Both the position numbers and the translations under genes were made by a program. DNA of 64,000 bases from Gymnopus androsaceus JB14. Taxonomy: Eukaryota; Basidiomycota; Agaricomycetes; Agaricales; Omphalotaceae. Location of the stretch: contig ML769553.1 in the NCBI GenBank assembly GCA_009733575.1, positions 62,001-126,000 of the forward strand, read 5' to 3'. A model generated the notes under the pieces. That model searched no databases. It was not told the origin of the DNA and was given only the letters and a program-made list of their open reading frames with translations. Positions 49,201 through 59,112 of the stretch are shown one piece after another. How positions within the stretch are numbered: the stretch's first letter is position 1; each line of letters opens with the position of its first letter.

Positions 49201-50918
49201 AGAATGCACAGGTACCCAGCATAGGTCAGCAGGTGGAGGAGGTGGCAAGTACAGGAAGATGAACTTACATGCTAGAGAATGCACAGGTACCCAGCATAGG
49301 TCAGCAGGTGGAGGAGGTGGCAAATCTAGGAAGATGAGCTTACACTCTAGAGAATCATATTCCAATCATTTCCCCCAGGAATTAAGGATAGATCAGTTGC
49401 AGATTGAGAATCCAGGATTCAGGACTTACATTCTGAACAGTGCATCAATATCCACCATTTGTCAAATGGTCTCCTCACAAAATGAAATCTACAAGCTCAC
49501 AAACTATGCAATCCAGGGTTAGGTCAGAACTCTGATCACCTCAGAACCATTGCTTACGCACATGAAAATGTGGAAACCATACTTAGTATATCTTTTAATT
49601 TTTCGGTCATAAATGTATTGAACTGTTGTGGCATTGAGTATTCCAAGGATGGCTGTATTCCACAGTATACATACATTGTTGCCAAGGACCAATTTCTTCA
49701 TTCTACCAATGATTTTAACATTCCATTCTTTTTTTGTTCTGTTAAGACAATCAGTATCCTGTAAGTGTCCAAAATAGTGTTCTACTCTACCATCATACAC
49801 AATGGACCTAATAGCTCTTTTGATGACAAGGTTCAAGTTGCATTGTTGCACAGAAACAAGCAGTAGCTGCAAAACAATGTTATCAATTGCATTTGATGTT
49901 TTTTCAATCAGTTCTGCACACTGTGGCTGTGCTCTTTCAAGCCCTTTTTGCATGTCTGTATAATATCATTTAACCCCCAAATATTTCTTACTTTTGTCAT
50001 TTACACACCTTCCATGAAGATAAATCCCTTAGGTTCAAAACTAGCTTCAAGTTTTACTCGGTCCACCAGGCCCTCCAAGTACTTCTTGACATGATCTGGC
50101 AATTGTTTTTTTATTTCCATGCGATTGATCCCTTTGTCCCTAAGTTCTTTTGTTATTTTGGTCCGCTGTGCATCACATTTTGTAAACACAGTAATCACAG
50201 GAACTACATGATATTATTTCTGTGGAATCAGATGTCTACAAACCAATCTGCTTACCTGAATGAGTTCCTTCTTTGAAGAAATTCATTTCAGTGGGTAACA
50301 ATGGGCGATCCTCATCCACAGGTAAGCATATCCTTGTGTGACAATGTGGACCAGTATTAGGAACATTCAGGAGTATGACAGTCATGGAGCAAAACATACC
50401 AGATGGCATGTAGCTGTTCTTTTAAAGTATTTGCTTCCGACCGGGCTTTGATGAATGCATGAACAGTTTTCATCTCTCCACTTGATCCCGATTCAAAGCC
50501 ACCAGAGTCATGAAAGACAAATCCAGGATTGGCCTCATAAGTGATTTCATTATTTATATCATGGATTCCACGCTGGTGAAATGCTTTGGAACTATTGATC
50601 TCCCAATGAATATTGGACATTCATACCTCCGAGCTGGGCCGAATATCGATCTTGATCAATTGTAGTTATTTATTGCGTTGGCAAAGTAGTTTTGTAGTGA
50701 CACACCTTGTTCCCATTTCTATCATGCACTATAGGTGGATCCTCGGTATTGCACATCATTTGACAAATGGTTGTTTTTCCTGCGTTGGCTCGACCAATGA
50801 CCAGAATCCGAAATTGTCCACACATATTACGAAGTCTAAGTAGTTCATCAGAGTCCATTGGTTCAGTCACTGACTCTGGAGAGGAACGGTGAATGTCTGT
50901 TTGAGTATCGGAAGACAT
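46235..50918 (-). CDS. P-loop GTP-binding protein, multi-exon, containing the intron array
   Basis: Exon 1 (from ATG 50918) reads FRILVIGRANAGKTTICQ, a Walker A/G1 motif. The next exons read ERGIHDINNEI, NPGFVFHDSGGFESGS (G3 region, H-D-S-G-G), KEQLHAIWY, PVITVFTKCDAQ (G4, TKCD), DHVKKYLEGLVDRVKLEA and AELIEKTSNAIDNIVLQLL. This matches a P-loop GTPase family that I know from mushroom genomes; it has no assigned function. Splice joins are in phase, for example GNK-IDIRPSSE-RGIHDI. Downstream the gene enters the 75-bp array. Beyond the array an exon reads TLIIATHSFWNKPYIG, then LDTMSEDDLKEWFLNVVLNNLL, and a last short exon ends at TGA 46235. That this 3' exon belongs to the same gene is inferred from strand, open frame and splice sites, not shown. 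The exon just before the array (about 49430-49520) is weak. Confidence 0.72.
46796..49429 (-). repeat. 75-bp tandem array in which each unit resembles a complete spliceosomal intron (34 junctions)
   Basis: On the minus strand every unit runs GTAAGTTCATCTTCC, then a pyrimidine-rich stretch, CTACTGACC (branch-like), no AG for about 28 nt, then GCATTCTCTAG, 72 nt in all, followed by 3 nt before the next GTAAGT. Regular units cover about 46866-49345. The first intron (from 49429) and the last (ending 46796) share donor and acceptor but differ inside. The 3-nt segment is always NNT and its two N positions vary: GA 9 times, GT 7, CA 5, TT 4, GG 3, TA 2, and CG, AT, AC and AG once each. Elsewhere units differ at a few positions only. 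Because the unit is a multiple of three, both strands hold long open frames of 25-residue repeats, which I regard as by-products. Confidence 0.9.
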
Positions 50919-51741
50919 TACTGAAGTGAAGGAGGCAGTTCAATAGATGGGATATCTAAACCCTAAGATCCCAGGACCTTTATATAACAAAACTGCATAC
51001 CTATTTTTCCTCTCACGTTGCTCCGATATACTGTACAGAATCATCCAATTTGATGACCTATTACTAAGTACTCTGGTGTTTTCATCTCTCTGGAGTATCA
51101 TGGGACTGAGTCAATTGACACCATCCTAGTTCGCAAAAAATGAAAATTACTACTTATTTGTACTTATAGTTTCCTCTCACGTAGCTTTGGGATCGGAAAG
51201 CCTGCTGACCTTCATATAAATATAAATATCAACACTAATACACTCACCTGTGCTAGTGACACTTCACATCACCACATGGTCAGGAGTATCTTGATATAAC
51301 CTTGCCGTAATTTTCCCCATCAACTGCCTAGCACCTGCAACGCTCTCCCTTTAGCATAAAATGGCAATAAACCGATGATCCCAGTTGTAGAGGGGAGTAT
51401 GGCAACACTTTAATGTTTTTATTATCCTCAGATCTGTTGGAGTAAGTACTCCGAACGATACCACACGCTTTGACTTCCCTCTTCTAGTTATGCCTATGTT
51501 TATCCGGCTTCGTGGTTTCGGCTAACCTACGTCGATCGTATGATCGACATATATACCTGACCGACAGATGTTTGCTCCCTCAGTTGTACCGTATATCTTA
51601 CGTCCAACGGTAAGATTTGCTTTATTCACTTTGTTAGGAACAAGTCTAAAAGACTACTTTAAAGTGTAATAAGTAAATAAGTGCGTAAGTATTGAGTTTA
51701 TGCGCAAAAGGGGTCACTTGTGCAGACAATGACTACAAAAA
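50919..51741. other. Upstream region of the GTPase gene, no other gene seen
   Basis: It presumably contains the GTPase promoter. No further coding region was recognised. Confidence 0.35.
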
Positions 51742-51817
51742 TTATACTAAGTTGTTTAACAAGAGTTATAAGACTTCGATTATACTAAGTTGTTTAACAA
51801 GAGTTATAAGACTTCGA
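51742..51817. repeat. Perfect 38-bp tandem duplication
   Basis: A unit beginning TTATACTAAGTTG and ending AGACTTCGA occurs twice back to back (51742-51779, 51780-51817) without a mismatch, indicating a very recent duplication. Confidence 0.9.
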
Positions 51818-52304
51818 TAGTTTGGGCGCTTACCGTGGGAAATTATGCATAAACAGCGCTAAAGAGTCGGGGCAATAATTTGGGCGGGTTGTCAAGTTTT
51901 TTGAACTCTTTTATCGTGCGTATAGGTAAGACTAAAGTACCAAGACACGGGAGATGCAGCAAATATGCACCTCCATTCTATGTAGCGTATGTATCGAGAA
52001 ATGGTGAAGCTACAAGTGTTGGTAGGTATCGGAAGGGTTGTGTAATAAATCGTTGGTCAGGCCCATGGCCTTGAGGTATAGAATAAATAAAACATGAAGC
52101 ATGGAGCATGGAGTGTATCGCGCACGCTGCCCCACTTGAAGTGAGGAAAGGTGTCAGGGCAAAACCAAGTCCACTTTCAGGCGTAACCGCACTGTGGCCA
52201 TTTGGCTCTTGCTGGATCTTGGGCGGCATCTCCAGCATTCCTCGTATGCCAGAGACACCAAAACCCACGCTACCGGCGGCGAAACCGGCGCATCAACACC
52301 TTGG
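51818..52304. other. Unassigned region with an exon-like minus-strand frame
   Basis: The minus strand is open at about 51978-52290 and reads AGFAAGSVGFGVSG, then GMLEMPPKIQQEPNGH and SGLGFALTPFL. The glycine- and alanine-rich start could be a small membrane protein or a chance frame. No family was recognised. Confidence 0.25.
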
Positions 52305-52533
52305 GGCAAGAGGTGTCGAAGATGTTTATCTAGCACACAATCCCACGCCTATCGAGAGGGTACCAAAAAGGAAGGAGTCCAGAGCGAGCTCTTTCGGCAC
52401 CTGGCAACTGACACTGCTTCTGAGCTTTAGCGCTCATTAGCGCTGATGGCCTTGTCTAGGCTCCTTCCTTTTTGGTACCCTCTCGATAGCGTGGGATTGT
52501 GTGCTAGATAAACATCTTCGACACCTCTTGCCT
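52305..52533. repeat. 73-bp inverted repeat (hairpin) with 83-bp loop
   Basis: The left arm 52305-52377 (GGCAAGAGGTGTCGAAG to AAAAAGGAAGGAG) is mirrored at 52461-52533 with one compensated single-base difference. Both arms, read outward to inward, encode ARGVEDVYLAHNP in an open frame, so the arms may derive from a coding exon duplicated in inverted orientation. Confidence 0.85.
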
Positions 52534-52645
52534 TGGGGTTTTGTGTGGACACAGGATAGTTGTAGATGAAATAGGGGAATGTGGGATGGTAGGTGGGGAA
52601 AGTTATGTTGATTATCAAGCTCGAAGTCATCAGGGTCGGCGGGTT

Positions 52646-54571
52646 GTCAAGTAGTGCTTGGAGATTACTATATTGGTTTCAATTCGTCAACCACAGCAAA
52701 ATTCATTCGGGAATTGGAAGTCGTTGGGATTCTAATTGCTAAATGCACAATGCGGGAGCAATGAAGGCCCGGGAGCTCGAGGTCTGCACAAACTTCATGA
52801 ATATTTATGTACTAATATGGAATTAAAATTCGTTGGGATTGATAAATGCACAACGCGGGAGCAATGGATTCTAATAAGCGCGTCGAACATCCTCCCAAAA
52901 AAGCCTCGATAACCTTCCTATAGTAAAGTAACTTAGTGAATTCGCATCCGGCTCGGATTCCTCAGAGTCCAAGCCTCTTATTGCCACGATGGCAAGCCTA
53001 CTTCAGAACTTACTACAGGATGAGTGGTCATTGTCAATACTTACTACATAATGTTAATACTAAAAAAACTAGTGCTCATCGTCGATGCGAGATTAACACG
53101 AAACTGGAACTTCTTTGGCGGCGCTTCGTTTAGCAGCTGGTAGATTCGATGTCGATGTTTAGATTGCCTTGCTGTTGTTTCAAGGGAGCTCATTATCAGT
53201 GCAAGAAGACGACTAGTATGTTGAAAAGATACGCACGAAAGACGACAGCGCACTCCTGGCTGTAGTGGCGATGTCGAGAGCATTCACGCCACTGGCCTCG
53301 CAAGCTTGATTGGCGGGGACATTCTGACACTCGGGAGGTAAGTTTCCAGAGAATCTCAGAGTACATTCATCTACTTACCCCACCGAATGCAGCAATCTTG
53401 CAATAATTCTCGGGATGCGTGGCCGGGCATCTGGTTAGATGTCAATATGACTCGCCCGTGTACAAGGATCAGGCTCTGGTTTCCAACTCACGCGTCTACG
53501 ATCTTGACCTTGATAGTAGTACCTGAGCAAGATCCACTGGTCTCGCCGCTTATAGAGCTGGTGCCTGGAAAGGTTGAAGTAGTTAGTACGGGTTTCCAAA
53601 CCTCTATTTATTAGGATCTTGGAGCTCACATCGGACGTTGAAGCAATGACCACATTGTTCTTCATCGGAGCAGGCAGCTGTAACGCTCCGGTTCAGTCGA
53701 CGAGAATAAGTAAAATTCTGCTTTCATTGGAAACACTTACGACCGACGCAATTGATGCATGAACCAGTTCCCGAACTATAAGTTATCGTCATGCGGGATT
53801 TCAAACAAAAATTAGGGTGTGGACTCGTACCATTTGCTAGCGTCCATCGTTCCGGAACATCTAGCCCCGGTCCACAGAGGAGACAGGTCGCTCATCGCAG
53901 CAGCGAAGGTGTTGGTTCCTTTGGGTGTTGGAGGCAGAGAAACCTAGCATATTGTCATTGAATGAGTAAGTTCAGCGTATCCTTCATTCATTGCGTGAAA
54001 ACTTACCAGCGCACGCGACACCGCTCTGTGAGGAGAACTGTAGGCTCATACGCCCAAATCAACAATGTACATGGAATCAACCAGAAGGAAGAAGGAGCGA
54101 CATACATCATTGAACGTCGTGACGCCAGAAACAGCATTGACAGACTCGGAGGATGCAAAGAACAACCCCAAGAGTGTGATAAAGGTAGCGATACGCGGCA
54201 TTGCTGGTTGATCTTCTTTATTCAAGGTTGATCTGAGGAAATCACTTGGGAAGTTCAGGATACCACATTTCATGTCTTTTTATACATGCGTTTTAAGGTC
54301 AACCCGGAGGTGGCACGCGCCTCAGCCTTCAGCTGAATTTTTCCGGTAAGCATAGTACTACAATAGCACGCGCCTCAGCTTCTCCACAGCGGGCCTTTTT
54401 GCTGAATTTTGCCGGTAAGGTTGGTAGTAAGGGTTGGTAGTAAAAGCTGGTCCTCCCGACATCACGCGCGCCGAAGTTTTGGCTAAATCCCCCATCGAGA
54501 GAAACAATCGACAAAAGAGTACCTGACGGTTGCCCTCCCTAGACCCATCCCCACAAGTAGTTGCCACGCTA
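52646..54571. repeat. Segmental duplication, copy 1 (1926 bp)
   Basis: Nearly identical to 55229-57152 in direct orientation. The left edge is at GTCAAGTA, present in both copies. The right edge, after GTTGCCACGCT, is the start of a CATCAG-family element fragment. Only a handful of base differences were noticed. Confidence 0.92.
53130..54201 (-). CDS. Small secreted double-psi beta-barrel protein, copy 1
   Basis: The ATG at 54201 starts MPRIATFITLLGLFFASSES, a signal peptide. Seven GT/AG introns of about 50-70 nt join GVTTFND-SGVACA-GTNTFAAAMSDLSPLW, TGARCSGTMDASK-CSGTGSCINCVG, ACSDEEQCGHCFNVRC, SGSCSGTTIKVKIVDACPA, HPENYCKIAAFGG, NVPANQACEASGVNALDIA and GNLNIDIESTSC followed by stop at 53130. 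The pattern (aromatic or F-N-D start, CGHCFNV, KIVDACP, ALDIA, many cysteines) fits RlpA/expansin/barwin-like barrels that bind or loosen wall polysaccharides; the function here is inferred. One intron has a GTACTAAC branch site. A TATAAAA box lies about 80 bp upstream (54278-54284). No frameshift is present. Confidence 0.82.
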
Positions 54572-54613
54572 GGTTACCTAGGCTATCCTTGGCCCAGACC
54601 ATTTTTCCTGATG
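54571..54613. mobile_element. Fragment of a CATCAG-family element (right end only)
   Basis: The sequence AGGTTACCTAGGC through GGCCCAGACCATTTTTCCTGATG matches the right ends of 16713-17712 and 30402-30748. It starts exactly where the duplicated segment ends. Confidence 0.75.
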
Positions 54614-55228
54614 GTGTTAGAAATAAAAAATGGAGTTTTAATGATTGTGTAGCCGTTTGACCTCAACTGGGCCCTGAGGCAAACGGGTAAGGTACATGAG
54701 TAACTACATACTGTATTTATACCTGTAAGAATAACTATGTCATAGTGCATATAACAGGAAAGTGGGTACTATGTGAATATCTGTGGCTACTATGCATACA
54801 GTAAAGTGGCTACTGTGAGTATATGCATGGATACTGTGGGTGTATGCACAAATATCTCCTGTGATATCATAAATTCATAAGTATGTTGTAATGTGGGCTA
54901 AAATAGATTTTCCGTAAATTCCAACAGATGGAGTATCTAATTTGCATTTACTGTAAGTATATGTTCACATGCTCACCAGTTTTTTCTCTACAGGTAGTTT
55001 ACAGTACTTACTGCACAGCTGTGGGTAGAAATTGACAAAGTTTGACATCCATTTTCACCCAATCATGGGGCTTTAATCAATTTTAGTATACGTTAAATCA
55101 TGTTTTGTCACTCAATGTACATTTATTATTCTATTATTGGACTTTCTCGTAGTAGAGTATACTAATAGTTTACATATATCTCAATTGATTCAAGCAAGGT
55201 GTTTGCTGCAGCATGCGGCATTTCCCGG
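54614..55228. other. Spacer between the duplicated segments
   Basis: 615 bp, AT-rich, with GTGGGTACT, GTGGCTACT and TATGCATRNA words at 54750-54850. No gene was seen. Confidence 0.4.
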
Positions 55229-57152
55229 GTCAAGTATAGTGCTTGGAGATTACTATATTGGTTTCAATTCGTCAACCACAGCAAAATTCATTCGGGAATT
55301 GGAAGTCGTTGGGATTCTAATTGCTAAATGCACAATGCGGGAGCAATGAAGGCCCGGGAGCTCGAGGTCTGCACAAAATTCATGAATATTTATGTACTAA
55401 TAGGGAATTAAAATTCGTTGGGATTGATAAATGCACAGTACGGGAGCAATGGATTCTAACAAGCGCGTCGGACATCCTCCCAAAAAAGCCTCGATAACCT
55501 TCCTATAGTAAAGTAACTTAGTGAATTCGCATCCGGCTCGGATTCCTCAGAGTCCAAGCCTCTTATTGCCACGATGGCAAGCCTACTTCAGAACTTACTA
55601 CAGGATGAGTGGTCATTGTCAATACTTACTACATAATGTTAATACTAAAAAAACTAGTGCTCATCGTCGATGCGAGATTAACACGAAACTGGAACTTCTT
55701 TGGCGGCGCTTCGTTTAGCAGCTGGTAGATTCGATGTCGATGTTTAGATTGCCTTGCTGTTGTTTCAAGGGAGCTCATTATCAGTGCAAGAAGACGACTA
55801 GTATGTTGAAAAGATACGCACGAAAGACGACAGCGCACTCCTGGCTGTAGTGGCGATGTCGAGAGCATTCACGCCACTGGCCTCGCAAGCTTGATTGGCG
55901 GGGACATTCTGACACTCGGGAGGTAAGTTTCCAGAGAATCTCAGAGTACATTCATCTACTTACCCCACCGAATGCAGCAATCTTGCAATAATTCTCGGGA
56001 TGCGTGGCCGGGCATCTGGTTAGATGTCAATATGACTCGCCCGTGTACAAGGATCAGGCTCTGGTTTCCAACTCACGCGTCTACGATCTTGACCTTGATA
56101 GTAGTACCTGAGCAAGATCCACTGGTCTCGCCGCTTATAGAGCTGGTGCCTGGAAAGGTTGAAGTAGTTAGTACGGGTTTCCAAACCTCTATTTATTAGG
56201 ATCTTGGAGCTCACATCGGACGTTGAAGCAATGACCACATTGTTCTTCATCGGAGCAGGCAGCTGTAACGCTCCGGTTCAGTCGACGAGAATAAGTAAAA
56301 TTCTGCTTTCATTGGAAACACTTACGACCGACGCAATTGATGCATGAACCAGTTCCCGAACTATAAGTTATCGTCATGCGGGATTTCAAACAAAAATTAG
56401 GGTGTGGACTCGTACCATTTGCTAGCGTCCATCGTTCCGGAACATCTAGCCCCGGTCCACAGAGGAGACAGGTCGCTCATCGCAGCAGCGAAGGTGTTGG
56501 TTCCTTGGGTGTTGGAGGCAGAGAAACCTAGCATATTGTCATTGAATGAGTAAGTTCAGCGTATCCTTCATTCATTGCGTGAAAACTTACCAGCGCACGC
56601 GACACCGCTCTGTGAGGAGAACTGTAGGCTCATACGCCCAAATCAACAATGTACATGGAATCAACCAGAAGGAAGAAGGAGCGACATACATCATTGAACG
56701 TCGTGACGCCAGAAACAGCATTGACAGACTCGGAGGATGCAAAGAACAACCCCAAGAGTGTGATAAAGGTAGCGATACGCGGCATTGCTGGTTGATCTTC
56801 TTTATTCAAGGTTGATCTGAGGAAATCACTTGGGAAGTTCAGGATACACATTTCATGTCTTTTTATACATGCGTTTTAAGGTCAACCCGGAGGTGGCACG
56901 CGCCTCAGCCTTCAGCTGAATTTTTCCGGTAAGCATAGTACTACAATAGCACGCGCCTCAGCTTCTCCACAGCGGGCCTTTTTGCTGAATTTTGCCGGTA
57001 AGGTTGGTAGTAAGGGTTGGTAGTAAAAGCTGGTCCTCCCGACATCACGCGCGCCGAAGTTTTGGCTAAATCCCCCATCGAGAGAAACAATCGACAAAAG
57101 AGTACCTGACGGTTGCCCTCCCTAGACCCATCCCCACAAGTAGTTGCCACGC
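55229..57152. repeat. Segmental duplication, copy 2 (1924 bp)
   Basis: Direct copy of 52646-54571. On the right it runs on into sequence not shared with copy 1, starting CTTTCGTTCTTGG, so this copy is probably the original locus. Confidence 0.92.
55715..56785 (-). CDS. Small secreted double-psi beta-barrel protein, copy 2
   Basis: Same gene structure and predicted protein as copy 1, with ATG at 56785 and stop at 55715. The one length difference inside the gene is a single A/T pair next to the acceptor of the second intron (CAAG instead of CAAAG on the coding strand), which leaves the reading frame unchanged and supports that acceptor choice. Promoter and TATA box are retained, so both copies could be expressed. 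A wall-directed secreted role is an inference from the fold. Confidence 0.82.
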
Positions 57153-57365
57153 TCTTTCGTTCTTGGTCATCGATTTGAATTATACATACTGTAATTCGGG
57201 ATGAAAGTGGTGGTTGGTTGGTTGCGGGAGGTTTGCGACTCGGCAGCAGATTTCATCCAAGCTTTCGGATACAGTCAAGTTTCTAGGCGGGGTTGAGAAG
57301 CTTGCGGGTGACCATTCCTCCCATTATCCGTACAATACAAGGATTCTCCGTTCAGCTGAACTTAC

Positions 57366-57551
57366 GCAGCCCGGCTGCGAAAGCCGTTGAGGGGTAAGGA
57401 ACGCGAATTCGAGCCTAATATCACCATGGATGAAATGATAGGTCGCCTCGGTAAAAGCGTCGCTCAACCTCGCTCGTGCTTCTTCCCGCCTGACCTTCAC
57501 CCGTCGTACTTTCCTCAGCACGGGGTCAATCGAGGAGGGTTTTCGCGCCAT
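57366..57551 (-). CDS. Possible first exon of an unrecognised gene
   Basis: An ATG at 57551 opens a basic, charged stretch (MARKPSSIDPVLRKVRR, then ARLSDAFTEATYHFIHG) that runs into a perfect GTAAGT donor at 57360-57365. The rest of the gene should lie between 57360 and the duplicated segment at 57152, but no second exon was found. It may be a truncated gene or a chance frame. Confidence 0.3.
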
Positions 57552-57842
57552 TTATCATGTATCAGTGTATAATGCAGTTCCTGTCAAAATTGAAGGAGAC
57601 GATGATGCGAAGTACAAGGACCTAAGAGAAGAGATATGACAAGATTATTGAGCGGAAGACAGATGGAGAGAAAGAGAGAGAGAGAGATGCGGTAAGCCGC
57701 TGGTCGTAGGCTTGAATATAGAGTAGAGCAAACAAGACGCAAGGAAGATACAAATGTATTGGTATAGTGTACTACAGTTCCGAGGGGTCCTTGAGACTAA
57801 AAGACAGCTGGTAAGAAGGAAAACATCCATACATCAGAGCGA

Positions 57843-58997
57843 TTAGAATAAATCTTCTAGCGTCATTTGTTTCACAATGTCCTGTAAAATAAAGTGAAAA
57901 GTCAGAGATCTGAATAGAGAACGATTGCGTATGATCAAAGTCCACTAATGTCCACTATAAGACCAAGAATAGCACCCGGAAGGAAGCATAATCGCCCTCT
58001 TCCGCTTAAAGAATGGAATGAACAAACGCACCGTATTTGAAACCATCATCGCAAACTCTTCAAAATCCAGCTTTCCATCGCCGTCCTTATCGGCTTCCAT
58101 TATTGTTTTATCTACGATCTGCTGCAGTTGTTGGTCCTGTGAGGATAGAAGATAAATTAGCTCTCTATTGGACAGCTATGCCCGAGCTAGGCTACGGCGT
58201 CTGGCAGGGATGTTTGCGAAGAAGAGGAAGAGATACGCATGGAGGTGTGATGACCGCCCAAGGCGTCCAGAAAGCTCATCGTCCTGGACAGAAAATCCCG
58301 CGTAGGTCAAATTGATAAGTGCCTACCTTCAGATTGTTCCCAACCATCATCTTCAGCACCAGGAAAAGCTCTCCGTTGGATATGTATCCGTCACGATCCA
58401 CATCATACACCTTGAACGCAACTAGAAAACCAAAGGTTAAATCAAGCATCCGGAGAATGGACTGGACGCACATCGTAACTTTTCTTCCCTTCCACCTCGA
58501 CTACTGAAAGCGCTCAAGCCGCCCACGAATTCCTGAAAGTCAACCGTACCTCCACCACTGACATCAAAGATAAGCATCCATGCAGTGAACGAAAACCCGT
58601 ATGCCTTACTCTTCATCGAATATAGCAATCATCCGTGAGGCTAGAGGATTGGAAGCGATTTGAGGAATTCGTAGAAACTCTTCGCGATCTATTGATCCAG
58701 ATCCATCGCTGCAAGATTAAAGCCTAAGCATTGGTAGAAAAGGGCCCGAGTTAACTTGACGGACCTATCCAATTTCATGAATCGTTTCTTCAGTCGCTCC
58801 AACTCTGGCTGAGTGACTGATAAATAGATTGACCAGATATTCGAAAGGGATTCAAAATGTCATTTTCTTGTAATTTGCAACGATTAACGTACAGTTTGAC
58901 CGCCGCTGCATGTCCTCCATGAACTGAGATGCTAACGATCCATTAGACTAGGCCAAAGGCTATTATCCAGCTGGAGCAACGTACGTGATTGACCCAT
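57843..58997 (-). CDS. CNB1: Calcineurin regulatory subunit B, intact
   Basis: The small EF-hand subunit of the Ca2+/calmodulin-dependent phosphatase calcineurin, which activates the catalytic subunit in calcium stress signalling. Splicing about seven introns gives [15 protein letters not shown] (MG start for N-myristoylation), [13 protein letters not shown], then four EF hands: [39 protein letters not shown] and [19 protein letters not shown] ([15 protein letters not shown]), ending [11 protein letters not shown]. All calcium-binding loops keep Asp/Glu at the key positions. No frameshift. The start at 58997 matches the family. It is head to head with MSS1. Confidence 0.95.
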
Positions 58998-59112
58998 GGT
59001 TGTAGTAGATTTTGGATGCTAGTATTCGATGAAAAGTCGATGAGCGCAAAGAACAGGTTCAATAATTGACGCCCAGTTGACACGTGCATTTCCTTTGTTG
59101 CTCTTCCACTGC
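58998..59112. promoter_or_regulatory. 115-bp shared promoter region with a CACGTG E-box
   Basis: The start codons of CNB1 and MSS1 face away from each other across 115 bp, so the two transcripts must share this control region. It contains a palindromic CACGTG at 59081-59086, a binding site for basic helix-loop-helix factors (such as Cbf1-type), and no TATA box. Confidence 0.55.

Noticed and set aside
47175..49365. Long open frames of 25-residue repeats on both strands (up to 395 codons), resembling a proline-rich cell-surface repeat protein
   Set aside because: The unit length is a multiple of three, so any frame free of stops in one unit stays open through the array. Both strands are open at once, and no signal peptide or unique flanking domain continues in frame. 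The conserved splice signals are a better explanation.
46796..49429. CRISPR array
   Set aside because: The repeats are contiguous 75-bp units with only two variable bases and no spacers, in a eukaryotic genome.
51438..51650. Possible further LTR starting TGTTGGAGTAAG or ending GTTAGGAACA
   Set aside because: No matching end and no target duplication could be found, so a boundary cannot be supported.
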